A stretch of 49,596 bases of DNA from an uncultured beta proteobacterium (GTDB lineage: Bacteria > Pseudomonadota > Gammaproteobacteria > Burkholderiales > Burkholderiaceae_C). A program made the translations under genes and the position numbers. The stretch is taken from the NCBI GenBank assembly GCA_903876715.1, contig CAIRBF010000147.1:1-49596 (forward strand), in the 5' to 3' direction. Each line of letters begins with the position of its first letter. The stretch's first letter is position 1. Shown here piece by piece: positions 34,087 through 43,800 of this stretch. Below the pieces are notes generated by a model. The model saw only the letters and a list, made by a program, of their open reading frames with translations. It was not told the origin of the DNA and made no database searches.

Positions 34087-34853
34087 ATGAATCCAGCCAT
34101 CCCCGCCGCCCTCGCCCGCTTCCTTGTGCCCGAACGCGTCGCCATCGTCACCGGTGGCGCACAGGGCATCGGCCTGGCCGCTGCGCGTGCGCTGCACGAC
34201 GCCGGCGCCGAGGTCTGGCTGCTCGACCGCGACCTCGACGCTGCGCAGCGCGCCGCAGCGACGATGACGCGGGCCCAGGCACTGGCCGTCGACATCGGCG
34301 ACGCGGAGTCGATCGAGCATGCCTTCGACGTTGTGGGCGGCCGGTGTGGCCGCATCGACATCCTGGTGGCGAACGCCGGGGCGTCGATACGGCGCCCGGC
34401 GCTGGAGCTGACGCTGGCCGAGTGGAACCAGGTGCTCGCCATCAACCTGACCGGCAGCTTCCTGTGCGCGCGCGCCGCCGCGGCGCGCATGCCCGCCGGA
34501 GGCGGCGCGATCGTCGCCACGGCCTCGGTCATGGGCCTGTCGGGTGGCGGGCCTTACCCCAACCCGGCTTACCACGCGACCAAGGGTGCCCTGGTCAACC
34601 TGACGCGGTCGCTCGCGGTGGAGTGGGCCGGACGGGGCATCCGCGTCAACGCCGTTGCCCCCACGTGGACGCGCACGGCTTCATCGGCGCGCTCGGTGCC
34701 GAGACGCTCGGGCAGATCGAGTCCTTGATGCCGCTGCGCCGGCTCGCCGAGCCCGAGGACGTCGCCAGCGCCATCCTCTACCTCGCCAGTCCTGCCGCGG
34801 CCATGGTCACCGGCCACGTGCTGGCGGTGGACGGGGGATTCCTGGCGCAGTAG
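34087..34853 (+). pseudogene. SDR family oxidoreductase, interrupted by a one-base frameshift
   Basis: Two consecutive frames together make one complete short-chain dehydrogenase of about 255 residues. The first (34087 to about 34677) carries TGGAQGIG, NAGAS, the catalytic Ser (ATASVMG) and YHATK. The second, one frame off, carries FIGALGAE, PLRRLAEPEDVASAILYLAS and GHVLAVDGGF up to the stop at 34853. The break is at about 34677 (GCGCACGGCTTC), where restoring one G in the GG gives an unbroken protein. Without it translation ends at 34728 after 213 residues, losing the C-terminal substrate/tetramer region. It may be a real mutation or a sequencing error. Confidence 0.8.
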
Positions 34854-34935
34854 CCCGGGTCGCCGCGGCCGCCCCATGTTTACTCGCGCCCCCCGCGGGG
34901 AGCGGGTCGGGCGCAGCCCGGCCCTGGGGGTGTTC

Positions 34936-35736
34936 TCAGGCCATGAGGGTCAATGCCATGCGCCCGAGCGCGCCGTAGTCGGCCTCGACGCGATCGCCCG
35001 GCGCGACCTCCAGCGGGACCATGCAGGTGCCGGTGGATACGGTCTGTCCCGCGTACAGCGAGATGCCGCGGGCCGACAGCTCGTTGACCATCCAGGTCAG
35101 TGCCAGGCGCGGATCGCCCAGGGCCGCCCGGCCCTCGCCCTCGCGCTGGTAGCGCGGCTGGCCGTCGGCAGCGAACACTGTGGCGTGAACGCGGTGCACG
35201 GCGAGGTCGAGCCCGCGCCAGCCCTCGGGCGCCGCCGGCCCGAAGACGAAGACGCCGCAGCAGGCGTCGTCGGCCAGCAGTTGCGCCTGGCCCGCATGCA
35301 CGAAATCGGCGTAACGCGAGTCGGGCAGTTCGAAGGCCGGGTGCAGCGTGGCCACCGCTGCCATCACCTCGGCCGTCGTGCGCGGCGCGGCACGCGGCGG
35401 CAGGTCCTGTCCAAAGCGAAAGGCAAACTCGGGCTCGGCCACGCGCATGCGGTTGCCGAGCAGCGAGACCGGCTCCCCCGGCGGCCGCACGAATCCCGCC
35501 AGGATGCGGCCCGGCAGCGGCCCGGGCACGCCGATGTGGGCTTGCCCGGCCGCGCTGGTGGCAGCGATCTTCCAGCCGACGACCGCCTGACCGGCGACCG
35601 TCGGCAACTCGGCCTGGATCGCGTGGCCCTGGTCGGCGTCGTGCGGGCGCAGCGGCGCGGGCAGAGCGTCCAGTGCCGTGCCGGCCTGCCGGTGCTCCCA
35701 GAGCAGCCGGGCGGCGTCGCGGAAGGGGTGGGACAT
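34936..35736 (-). CDS. 2-keto-4-pentenoate hydratase family protein
   Basis: A 266-residue member of the fumarylacetoacetase/2-hydroxypentadienoate hydratase superfamily. It has GWKIAATSAAGQAHIGVPGPLPGRI, the metal-binding E-x-E region AEPEFAFRFG and D/K residues typical of MhpD/DmpE-type hydratases and 4-oxalocrotonate decarboxylases. The C-terminus ends YGALGRMALTLMA. These enzymes act in meta-cleavage of aromatics, but no other pathway genes flank it; the frameshifted SDR is convergent. No Shine-Dalgarno is strong. Confidence 0.78.
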   Translation of the reverse strand: MSHPFRDAARLLWEHRQAGTALDALPAPLRPHDADQGHAIQAELPTVAGQAVVGWKIAATSAAGQAHIGVPGPLPGRILAGFVRPPGEPVSLLGNRMRVAEPEFAFRFGQDLPPRAAPRTTAEVMAAVATLHPAFELPDSRYADFVHAGQAQLLADDACCGVFVFGPAAPEGWRGLDLAVHRVHATVFAADGQPRYQREGEGRAALGDPRLALTWMVNELSARGISLYAGQTVSTGTCMVPLEVAPGDRVEADYGALGRMALTLMA

Positions 35737-35932
35737 GGGAGGGGATCGACGTCGGTGGGTGCGGTAGTCCGCATTGTGCGGTGGCCTGCCGGGGCCGCGG
35801 GCACGAGGTCGGCGCCAGCCTGGCGGCCGACCCTCGAGCATGCTGGCCCCACCAAAGCGAAGGGCTTGAAGCGCGCGCGGCCTTGCGCGCGGACAGCACA
35901 GCCGCGCAGCGAGCCGGCCTAAACTCTGTTTT

Positions 35933-36382
35933 ATGCGTCGTCGACTGCACGTGCTGCTGTGCTGGCTGCTGCTGGTGACCCTGCCCCTGCAGGGCTGGGC
36001 CACGGCCGGCATGGCCTTGTGCACCGCCGTCCATGCCGGCCTGGGCGTGAACGATGCACTGCCGGTAGCCACTCAGCCCCCCCAGGAGCCCTGCCATGCG
36101 CACGCACAGCCGGGGCATCACGGCGCTGGGCACCTCACCCCAGACACGCTGCCGGCCGCCGGTCCTGGGGAGGACGCGGCAAGCCTGCCCGACCCGGCCG
36201 CGCCCTGGAGCGCCGCCGACGTTTGCGCGTTGTGCGCCTGGTGCGCACATGCCGCCTCCAGCCTGCCGGCCACCGGCGGCGCTTGCCCGGCTGGGGCCGT
36301 CGAGCGTGGTTTCGAGCCCGTGCCCCGGGCCCTGCCGACGCTGAGCTTCCTGACCCCCGGGGTCGAGCGACCTCCACGCTGA
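35933..36382 (+). CDS. DUF2946-like exported protein, first gene of copper block
   Basis: A 149-residue protein with a signal peptide (LHVLLCWLLLVTLPLQGWATA) and His/Cys-rich stretches (CHAHAQPGHHGAGH, DVCALCAWCAHAAS). DUF2946 and similar small proteins are often found beside copper-resistance genes, and the metal-rich residues suggest periplasmic metal binding. It lies upstream of the small exported protein and the TolC-like gene on the same strand. Confidence 0.6.
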   Translation: MRRRLHVLLCWLLLVTLPLQGWATAGMALCTAVHAGLGVNDALPVATQPPQEPCHAHAQPGHHGAGHLTPDTLPAAGPGEDAASLPDPAAPWSAADVCALCAWCAHAASSLPATGGACPAGAVERGFEPVPRALPTLSFLTPGVERPPR

Positions 36383-36556
36383 TCGCGGCCTGCCCGCGCC
36401 GCGCGACACAGCTTGCACGGCGTCCCACCGAGCCGAGCCGGGGCGGATCCACCACCCTGCCGCCGGGCCACCCGCGCCCCGCTGCAACGCAAGCCCCCTC
36501 CCCGGCGTCGGCCGCCGCTCCCGCGCCCATGGCGCCCAGCGTTCCCTGGAACCCGC

Positions 36557-37123
36557 ATGCATCCGAGCCCTCCCACACCACGACCGGCGGCGCGCGCCAC
36601 CACCGGCCACCCCCCCGAGGCGCGCCTGGCCTGGCGCCGCGACAGCCACGCCGCGCCGGAACAGGGCCGGACAGGCTCGGCCACTGGCTGGGCGCGCCTC
36701 GCCACCGTCTGGTGGCTGCTGCTGGCCGCCGTGGTCACGGCGCCTGCCCAGGCCGGCGGCCCGGCGGCACCCGCGCGCCCGTCGGCGTGGCAGGCCGAGG
36801 CCAGCGTCCCCGCCCTGCGCCACGAATCGGCCTTCTCGACCTACCGCCCCCACGTCGAGACCCCGGTAGGCGACTGGCGCGCCGCCAACGAGGCCGTGAA
36901 CCGCATCGGCGGCTGGCGTGCCTACGGGCGCGAAGCCGGCGCGCCGCTGCAACCGCTGCCGCCACCGCAGCGCGACGGGGCACGGCCCGCCGGCAACACC
37001 ACGCCCGCAGGCCGCAGCGCGGATGACGGAGCGGACGCCCGCCCCGCGGCCTCCAGCACCCCGCCCGGGACCGCCGCGCCGGCGGGCCACGGGGCCCACC
37101 ACCTGCCGGGAGGCTCCCGATGA
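36557..37123 (+). CDS. small exported protein of the copper block
   Basis: A 188-residue protein with a membrane/signal segment (ATVWWLLLAAVVTAPAQA near 49-66). After it comes the conserved segment STYRPHVETPVGDWRAANEAV then GGWRAYGREA, which I associate with short proteins in Burkholderiales metal-efflux operons. The rest is low-complexity Pro/Ala/His. The in-frame open frame starts at 36413; 36557 is preferred because it gives a normal signal peptide. The stop overlaps the TolC-like ATG (ATGA). Confidence 0.55.
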   Translation: MHPSPPTPRPAARATTGHPPEARLAWRRDSHAAPEQGRTGSATGWARLATVWWLLLAAVVTAPAQAGGPAAPARPSAWQAEASVPALRHESAFSTYRPHVETPVGDWRAANEAVNRIGGWRAYGREAGAPLQPLPPPQRDGARPAGNTTPAGRSADDGADARPAASSTPPGTAAPAGHGAHHLPGGSR

Positions 37124-38604
37124 CCCCGCATCGCCCGCCCGCCGCCTTCGACGGCGCCCCGTCCCTCCCTCGGCGGCCCGTCACCGTTCCAGCGCGACCG
37201 TCCCGGCTGGGGCGCCCGGTCGCCCTGCTCGCGCTCGCCCTCGCGCTCGGCGGCTGCGCCTCGCTGCAACCCGAGGCGGCGTTCGAGCCGGTGCGCGAGC
37301 TCACACGCCAGCACACCGCCCAGGAGCTGCAGCGCGCCGCCACCCCGGCGCAGGCCGAGACGATCGCGCGCCGCGTCGACACGCTGCTCGCGCGTCCGCT
37401 GTCGGCCGACGACGCGATACAGGTCGCGCTGCTGAACCATCGCGGGCTGCAGGCGGCGCTCGAGGACCTGGGCATCGCCGAGGCCGACCGCGTCCAGGCG
37501 CTGCGCCTGCCGAACCCGGGGCTGACCCTCGGGCGCACGCGCAGCGGCGACGAGCGCGAGACCGAGTGGAGCCTGCACCTCGCCCTGGAACGCCTGCTGG
37601 CGCGGCCGCAGCGGCGCGCCGCCGAGGAACGGCGGCTGCGCCAGGTGCAGGCCGCCGTGACGCTGCAGGTGCTCGCCCACGCCACCGACACGCGCAAGGC
37701 CTGGATCCAGGCGGTCGCCGGCGAAGAGACGGTGCGCTACGCGCGTCAGGTGATGGACGCCGCCGAGGCCAGCGCCGAGCTCGCGCGCCGCATGGCCGCG
37801 GCCGGCAACTTCAACAAGTTGCAGCGCGCGCGTGAACAGGGCTTCTACGCCGATGCGGCGCTGAACCTCGCGCGGGCGCAGCAGGCTCAACGCGCGGCGC
37901 GCGAGCGCCTGACGCGCCTGCTCGGCCTGTGGGGCGGGCAGACGGCCTTCCAGCTGCCACCGCGCCTGCCGGACCTGCCGCCCGAGCCAGCCGACCTGCC
38001 CGACCTCGAGCGCCGCGCAATCGCACAGCGCCTGGACGTGCAGAGCGCGTTGCAGGCCGCCGAAGAAGCCACGCAGCGCCTCGGCCTGGACCGCACGACG
38101 CGCCTGGCCGGCGGGCTCGAACTCGGGCTGGCAGGCGCCCGCGGCCACGATGGGGCACGCAGCAACGGCTGGGAGATCGGCGTCGAGATCCCGCTGTTCG
38201 ACCCCGGCGACGCCCGCGTCGCCCGCGCCGAGGCGGTGCACCGGCAGGCCCTGCACCGTGCGGCCCAGGTGGCCGTGGACGCGCGCTCGGAGGTGCGCGA
38301 GGCCTGGGGCGCCCAGCGAACCGCCTGGGACATCGCGCGCCACCACCGCGAGGAGATCGTGCCGCTGCGGCGCCAGATCGCCGAGGAGAACCTGCTGCGC
38401 TACAACGGCATGCTGATCGGCGTGTTCGAGCTGCTGGCCGACGCGCGCGCCCAGATCGCCGCCGTGCACGGCGCGATCGAGGCCCTGCGCGACTTCTGGC
38501 TCGCCGACGCCGACCTGCGCATGGCGATGATCGTCAAGCCGCACCTGGCCGGCGGCGTGACGCCATCGCTGGCCGCCCCAGTCGCCGACGCCGCGGGACA
38601 TTGA
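37120..38604 (+). CDS. TolC/CusC-family outer membrane lipoprotein
   Basis: A 494-residue outer membrane channel. A lipobox LALGGC sits at 41-46, so C46 should be lipidated. Repeated helical segments follow (VQALRLPNPGLTLGR, AEASAELARRMAAAGNFNKLQRAREQ), with the periplasmic coiled coils of TolC proteins. In copper systems such proteins partner an RND pump (CusAB), but no CusA or CusB gene is here. The neighbours are the multicopper oxidase and CopA ATPase, so it may serve other inner-membrane partners or a diverged role. Confidence 0.8.
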   Translation: MTPHRPPAAFDGAPSLPRRPVTVPARPSRLGRPVALLALALALGGCASLQPEAAFEPVRELTRQHTAQELQRAATPAQAETIARRVDTLLARPLSADDAIQVALLNHRGLQAALEDLGIAEADRVQALRLPNPGLTLGRTRSGDERETEWSLHLALERLLARPQRRAAEERRLRQVQAAVTLQVLAHATDTRKAWIQAVAGEETVRYARQVMDAAEASAELARRMAAAGNFNKLQRAREQGFYADAALNLARAQQAQRAARERLTRLLGLWGGQTAFQLPPRLPDLPPEPADLPDLERRAIAQRLDVQSALQAAEEATQRLGLDRTTRLAGGLELGLAGARGHDGARSNGWEIGVEIPLFDPGDARVARAEAVHRQALHRAAQVAVDARSEVREAWGAQRTAWDIARHHREEIVPLRRQIAEENLLRYNGMLIGVFELLADARAQIAAVHGAIEALRDFWLADADLRMAMIVKPHLAGGVTPSLAAPVADAAGH

Positions 38605-38710
38605 CGATGCAGCCACAGACCAAGGCTCAACGCGCGTACCGCCGCGCGCCCCACCCCTCCCAGCCCGCCTCGGGCCGGGCCCCTTGCGCATCCCAACCGA
38701 AGGTTTGCCG

Positions 38711-40126
38711 ATGAACCGCCGCCGCCAACTCCTGGGCGCCGCCGGCGCCCTCACCGCCGCGGTCGCCGCCGCCAGCGTCAGCCGCGCCGCCCTGGCCGCC
38801 TTACCCGAACCCGTGCTGCAGACGCGACCCGACACCATGCCGCCGCTGGAGCCGGCCACCGGCCGCCCCTACCGCCCCGTGGTGACCCTCAACGGCTGGA
38901 CCCTGCCCTGGCGCATGCGCGACGGGGTCAAGGAGTTCCACCTCGTCGCCGAGCCGGTGGTGCGCGAGATGGCCCCCGGCTTCAAGGCCCACCTGTGGGG
39001 CTACAACGGCCAGAGCCCCGGCCCGACGATCGAGGTCGTCGAGGGCGACCGCGTGCGCCTGTACGTGACCAACCGCCTGGGCGAGCTGACCAGCATCCAC
39101 TGGCACGGTCAGCGCCTGCCCAACGGCATGGACGGCGTGACCGGCCTGACCCAGCCCGGCATCCCGCCGGGCAAGACCTTTGTCTACGAGTTCGTCGCGC
39201 GGCGCCCCGGCACCTTCATGTACCACCCTCACGCCGACGAGATGGTGCAGATGGCCATGGGCATGATGGGCTTCTGGGTCACGCACCCGAAGGAGCCGCA
39301 CCCGCTGATCGAGGAGGTCGACCGCGACTTCTGCTTCCTGCTCGCCAGCTACGACATCGACCCGGGCAGCTACACCCCCAAGGTCATGACGATGCTCGAC
39401 TTCAACCTCTGGGCGTGGAACTCGCGCATCTTCCCCGGCATCGACCCGCTCGTGGTACGGCACATGGACAAGGTGCGCATCCGCGTGGGCAACCTGACGA
39501 TGACCAATCACCCGATCCACCTGCACGGGCACGAGTTCACGGTCACCGGCACCGACGGCGGGCCCACGCCGCCGGGCTCGCGCTGGCCCGAGGTCACGGC
39601 CGACGTGGCAGTGGGGCAGATGCGCCAGCTCGAGTTCCTGGCCGACGAGGAAGGCGACTGGGCCTTCCACTGCCACAAGAGCCACCACACGATGAACGCC
39701 ATGGGCCACGGCGTGCCGACGATGATCGGTGTGGACCACAGCGGGGTGGCCGGCCGCATCATGCGGCTGATCCCCGACTACATGGTCATGGGCGAGCGCG
39801 GCATGAAGGACATGACCGAGATGGAGATGGCCCTGCCCGACAACACCGCGCCGATGATGGCCGGCCAGGGCCCCTTCGGCGCCGTGGGCATGGGCGGCAT
39901 GTTCTCGGTCGTGAAGGTGCGGCGCGACCAGAAGCCCGGCAACTACAGCGACCCGGGCTGGTTCGCGCACCCGCCGGGCACCGTGGCCTACGAATACAAC
40001 GGCGCCACGCCCGACCCTGCGCGCCCCGCGGCTGCAACCAGCCAGGGCTCGATGCCCGCCGCCGCGCCGCCGGCGGTGGAGGTGCAGATCCGCAAGCCCG
40101 GCGGCGGGCATGGCAGCCACCACTGA
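38711..40126 (+). CDS. multicopper oxidase, CopA/CueO-related
   Basis: A 471-residue Tat-exported oxidase: MNRRRQLLGAAG signal, type 2/3 copper ligands H130-W-H132, H172-P-H174, the HPIHLHGHEF block (267-276) and HCH (320-322). The type 1 site is C321, H326 and M331 in HCHKSHHTMNAM. It oxidises Cu(I) to Cu(II) in the periplasm. A Met-rich tail region (about 360-400: MGERGMKDMTEMEMAL and MMAGQGPFGAVGMGGM) may bind copper. It is shorter than Pseudomonas CopA. The ATG at 38711 is chosen for the twin-arginine at residues 3-5. Confidence 0.9.
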   Translation: MNRRRQLLGAAGALTAAVAAASVSRAALAALPEPVLQTRPDTMPPLEPATGRPYRPVVTLNGWTLPWRMRDGVKEFHLVAEPVVREMAPGFKAHLWGYNGQSPGPTIEVVEGDRVRLYVTNRLGELTSIHWHGQRLPNGMDGVTGLTQPGIPPGKTFVYEFVARRPGTFMYHPHADEMVQMAMGMMGFWVTHPKEPHPLIEEVDRDFCFLLASYDIDPGSYTPKVMTMLDFNLWAWNSRIFPGIDPLVVRHMDKVRIRVGNLTMTNHPIHLHGHEFTVTGTDGGPTPPGSRWPEVTADVAVGQMRQLEFLADEEGDWAFHCHKSHHTMNAMGHGVPTMIGVDHSGVAGRIMRLIPDYMVMGERGMKDMTEMEMALPDNTAPMMAGQGPFGAVGMGGMFSVVKVRRDQKPGNYSDPGWFAHPPGTVAYEYNGATPDPARPAAATSQGSMPAAAPPAVEVQIRKPGGGHGSHH

Positions 40127-40163
40127 AACGCCGAGACCCATGAACCCCCTGCAGAGGACACCG

Positions 40164-40676
40164 ATGAAGACCTTCACCCTGCCCCTCGCACTGGCGCTGG
40201 CCCTGACGCTTGGCCCGTGCGCCGCTGCCCTGGCCCACGGCGAGCAGCCCCACGGCAGCCGGCCGGCCCATGCCGCCAAGGAGCAGAAGCCCTGGGGCAT
40301 CGCCGGCGATGCCGCGCGCGTGCAGCGAACGATCGAGATCCGCATGGGCGACGACATGCGCTTCCGGCCCGGGCGCATCGAGGTACGCCAGGGCGAGACC
40401 GTGCGCCTGCGCGTGCGCAACGGCGGCCGCGTGATGCACGAGCTCGTCATCGGCACGCGCCAGGAACTCGAGGAGCACGCCGCGCTCATGAAGAAGTTTC
40501 CGAACATGGAGCACGACGAGCCCTGGATGGCACACGTCGGCCCCGGTCGTTCGGGCGAGATCGTCTGGACCTTCAACCGCGTCGGCGAGTTCGATTTCGC
40601 CTGCCTGATCGCCGGCCACTACGAAGCCGGCATGACCGGGCGCATCATCGTGGCCGCGGCGTCTGCGGTGCGCTGA
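40164..40676 (+). CDS. periplasmic cupredoxin (CopI-like)
   Basis: A 170-residue blue-copper-type protein with a signal peptide (KTFTLPLALALALTLGPCAAALA) and the ligands H92 (VMHELVIG), C147, H152 and M157 (FDFACLIAGHYEAGM). It resembles CopI of Rubrivivax gelatinosus, a periplasmic copper-resistance protein. AGAGGA precedes the ATG by seven bases, favouring 40164 over the in-frame ATG at 40140. It follows the multicopper oxidase by 37 nt. Confidence 0.86.
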   Translation: MKTFTLPLALALALTLGPCAAALAHGEQPHGSRPAHAAKEQKPWGIAGDAARVQRTIEIRMGDDMRFRPGRIEVRQGETVRLRVRNGGRVMHELVIGTRQELEEHAALMKKFPNMEHDEPWMAHVGPGRSGEIVWTFNRVGEFDFACLIAGHYEAGMTGRIIVAAASAVR

Positions 40677-40772
40677 AGCCAGGATTGGCGCTCGACGCCG
40701 CAACGCCTGCCGGCCCCCCCGCGTGAAACCTGGCCAGCCCGCAACCTTGCCCCCGCCACCCCGGAGCATGAC

Positions 40773-41165
40773 ATGAACCCGATCCACCACCGAACCACCT
40801 CGATGGCCACGCACCTGCTGGGTGTGGCACTGTGCATGCTGGCGCTCGCCGCACCCCATCCCAACGCGGCGGCACAGGCTGCGGGCGGCAGCCATGCCGG
40901 CCACGGCACCGCCTCCCCGGCCGCGGCGGCGCCCGCCAGCGCCGAATGGGCCGAGGCCGAGGTGCGCCGCGTCGACGCCGCCAACGGCCGTGTCACCCTG
41001 CGCCACGGGCCGATCCGCAACCTGGACATGCCGCCGATGACCATGGTCTTCCACGTACGCGATCCGGGACTGCTGGCAGCGCTGAAGAACGGGGACAAGA
41101 TCCGATTCCAGGCGGTGGCCGAGGGCGGGAAGTATGTGTTGACGCAGATCGACAAACAGCCTTGA
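40773..41165 (+). CDS. CusF-like copper-binding protein
   Basis: A 130-residue exported protein with the CusF fold. The site is H78 and M86, M89, M91 in RHGPIRNLDMPPMTMVF. In E. coli CusF the ligands are His, Trp, Met and Met; here the Trp position is Met86, a common alternative. It probably ferries Cu(I) in the periplasm. GGAG precedes the ATG, with the next in-frame Met at 40803. It sits between the cupredoxin and the CopA ATPase. Confidence 0.85.
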   Translation: MNPIHHRTTSMATHLLGVALCMLALAAPHPNAAAQAAGGSHAGHGTASPAAAAPASAEWAEAEVRRVDAANGRVTLRHGPIRNLDMPPMTMVFHVRDPGLLAALKNGDKIRFQAVAEGGKYVLTQIDKQP

Positions 41166-41195
41166 AGCCCCGAGACCCGGGTGCGGCGCAGGCCT

Positions 41196-43775
41196 ATGCT
41201 TGGTCATGCGCATTCCAGCGCCACTGACGTGAACCAGAAAAGCACCCGCCCGCCGGCCGAACCCTGGCATCTGCCGATCGCCGGCATGACCTGCGCGTCC
41301 TGCGTCAGCCGCGTCGAGCGCGCGCTGCGCCAGGTGCCGGGCGTGCTGCGCGCCGACATCCACCTGGGGCAGGAACTGGCGCTTGTGGACGTGGCGCCGG
41401 GGACGACGCTGCAGGCGCTGGTGGCCGCGGTCGAGCAGGCCGGTTACTCGGTGCCTCTGCAGGCGCACACGCTGGCTGTACATGGCATGAGCTGCGCCTC
41501 CTGTGTCGGCCGTGTCGAGCGCGCGCTGCAACAGGTGCCCGGGGTGCTGGAGGCCTCGGTCAACCTTGCCACCGAGCAGGCGAGCGTACACATGGTCACG
41601 ACCACGCCCGTGGCGGCACTGCGCGCGGCGGTGGAGCGCGCGGGCTATGCCCTCGCCGCAGGCCAGAGCACGGGGGGCGTGGCCGGCGCATGCGCAGACG
41701 CCCCAGGCCCTGGCGCCGGGAGCTTGCGCGGCCGCCTCGCAGCCTGCGCGCGGGCCTGGGCGGCGCTGCCCACCTGGGCCCCGGTCGCGCTGGCTGGGGC
41801 CCTGAGCCTGCCCCTGGTGCTGCCGATGCTGCTGCAGCCGTTCGGGGTGCAGGCCATGCCGCCAGGCTGGCTGCAGTGGTTGCTGGCGACCCCCGTGCAG
41901 TTCGGCCTGGGCTGGCGCTTCTACCGCGCGGGCTGGAAGGCCCTGCGCGCCGGGGCCGGCAACATGGACCTGCTGGTCGCGCTCGGCACCTCGGCCGCCT
42001 ACGGCCTGTCGCTGTACCTGCTGCTCGCGCATGCCGCGCACGGCGAGCCACACCTGTACTTCGAGAGCGCCGCGGTCGTGGTCACGCTCGTACTGCTGGG
42101 CAAGTGGCTGGAGGGCCGGGCCAAGCGCGAGACGGCCTCGGCGATCCGCGCGCTGCAGGCCTTGCGCCCGTCCACCGCGCGCGTGCTGCGCGACGGCGTC
42201 GAGGCCGAGGTGGCGGTCGAGGCCGTGGTCCTGGGCGACCTGGTGCGCGTGCGCCCAGGCGAGCGCATCGCGGTCGATGGCGAGGTGCTCGAGGGCCGCA
42301 GCCATGTCGACGAATCCCTGATCACGGGCGAGAGCATGCCGGTGGCCAAGGGACCGGGCGAGCGCGTCACCGGCGGCGCCATCAATACCGAGGGTGCGCT
42401 GCTGCTGCGCACGACGGCGGTCGGGGCGGAGACGACACTGGCGCGGGTGATCCGGCTCGTGGAGTCAGCGCAAGCCGCGAAGGCGCCGATCCAGCGCGCC
42501 GTCGACCGCGTCAGCGGGGTCTTCGTGCCAGTCGTGCTGGGCTTGGCGCTGATGACATTGCTGGGCTGGCTGGCGGCCGGCACGGGCGTGGAGACGGCGC
42601 TCATCAACGCCGTGTCGGTACTCGTGATCGCCTGCCCGTGCGCACTCGGCCTGGCCACGCCGACGGCCATCATGGCCGGTACCGGCGTGGCCGCGCGCCA
42701 CGGCATCCTGATCAAGGACGCGCAGGCGCTGGAACTTGCGCACGCCACCACCACGGTGGCCTTCGACAAGACCGGCACGCTGACCGAGGGCCGGCCGGTG
42801 CTGGTCGCCGTGCACGGCGCCGCGGGCCTCTCGGGGACCGACGTGCTGCGCCTGGCGGCGGCCTTGCAGCAGGACAGCGAGCACCCGCTGGCGCAGGCGC
42901 TGCGCGCGCGCGCAGCGGTCGACGCCCTGGCCCTGCACGGCGCCACCGAGGTACAGGCGCTGCCGGGCCGCGGCCTGCAGGGGCGCGTCGATGGCGCGCT
43001 GCTGCGCCTGGGCAGCAGCCGCCTGCTGGCCGAGCGCGGCGGCGCGCCGGGTGCGCTGGCGGCCACGGCGCAGGCACTGCAGGCGCAGGGCCGCACCGTC
43101 TCCTGGCTGATGCGCGAGCTGCCAGAACCACCCGCGCAGCGCCAGGCTCCCGCCAGCGGCCCGGCCGCCGGGCCGGCCGCGCCCGCGGCCGACGAGGTGC
43201 TGGGCTTGCTGGCCTTTGGCGACACCGTCAAGCCCACGGCCCGGGCCGCGGTGGCCGGGCTGCACGCGCTGGGGGTCAGGACGGTGATGCTGACCGGCGA
43301 CAACCGTGGCAGCGCCGAGGCCGTGGCGCGCGAGCTCGGCATCACCGATGTGCGCGCCGAGGTGCTGCCGGGCGACAAGGCGACGGCCGTGGCGCAGTTG
43401 CGCGCCGGCGGGCAGGTCGTGGCGATGGTGGGCGACGGCATCAACGATGCCCCGGCGCTGGCCGCGGCCGACGTCGGCATCGCGATGTCCACCGGCACCG
43501 ACGTGGCGATGGAGAGCGCCGGACTGACGCTGATGCGCGGCGACCCGCGGCTCGTGCGCGACGCGATCGACATCTCGCGCCGCACCTGGGCCACGATCCG
43601 GCGCGGCCTGTTCTGGGCCTTCGCCTACAACGTCGTCGGCATCCCGCTGGCGGCGTTCGGCATGCTGAACCCGGTGCTGGCCGGGGCGGCGATGGCCTTC
43701 AGCAGCGTCAGCGTCGTCGGCAACGCGCTTCTGCTCACGCGCTGGCGACCGGCGCGGACTGAAGCGCCGCGCTGA
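41196..43775 (+). CDS. copA: Cu(I)-exporting P1B-type ATPase CopA
   Basis: About 859 residues. Two N-terminal heavy-metal domains (GMTCASC and GMSCASC), then a P-type ATPase with TGES, CPC in [22 protein letters not shown] with the phosphorylated Asp, HP (SEHPLAQAL), [16 protein letters not shown] and the C-terminal Cu(I) site residues YN and M-SS ([11 protein letters not shown]). It moves cytoplasmic Cu(I) into the periplasm, where the cupredoxin and oxidase act. Starts at 41181 (GTG), 41196 and 41229 (GTG) are all in frame; none has a clear Shine-Dalgarno. It is convergent with dsbD. Confidence 0.93.
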   Translation: MLGHAHSSATDVNQKSTRPPAEPWHLPIAGMTCASCVSRVERALRQVPGVLRADIHLGQELALVDVAPGTTLQALVAAVEQAGYSVPLQAHTLAVHGMSCASCVGRVERALQQVPGVLEASVNLATEQASVHMVTTTPVAALRAAVERAGYALAAGQSTGGVAGACADAPGPGAGSLRGRLAACARAWAALPTWAPVALAGALSLPLVLPMLLQPFGVQAMPPGWLQWLLATPVQFGLGWRFYRAGWKALRAGAGNMDLLVALGTSAAYGLSLYLLLAHAAHGEPHLYFESAAVVVTLVLLGKWLEGRAKRETASAIRALQALRPSTARVLRDGVEAEVAVEAVVLGDLVRVRPGERIAVDGEVLEGRSHVDESLITGESMPVAKGPGERVTGGAINTEGALLLRTTAVGAETTLARVIRLVESAQAAKAPIQRAVDRVSGVFVPVVLGLALMTLLGWLAAGTGVETALINAVSVLVIACPCALGLATPTAIMAGTGVAARHGILIKDAQALELAHATTTVAFDKTGTLTEGRPVLVAVHGAAGLSGTDVLRLAAALQQDSEHPLAQALRARAAVDALALHGATEVQALPGRGLQGRVDGALLRLGSSRLLAERGGAPGALAATAQALQAQGRTVSWLMRELPEPPAQRQAPASGPAAGPAAPAADEVLGLLAFGDTVKPTARAAVAGLHALGVRTVMLTGDNRGSAEAVARELGITDVRAEVLPGDKATAVAQLRAGGQVVAMVGDGINDAPALAAADVGIAMSTGTDVAMESAGLTLMRGDPRLVRDAIDISRRTWATIRRGLFWAFAYNVVGIPLAAFGMLNPVLAGAAMAFSSVSVVGNALLLTRWRPARTEAPR

Positions 43776-43800
43776 AGCCCGGCGCCCGGGTCGCGCTGCG

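Noticed and set aside
43776..43800. Intrinsic terminator between copA and dsbD
   Set aside because: Only a short GC-rich partial repeat is present with no T-run; it is too weak to call.
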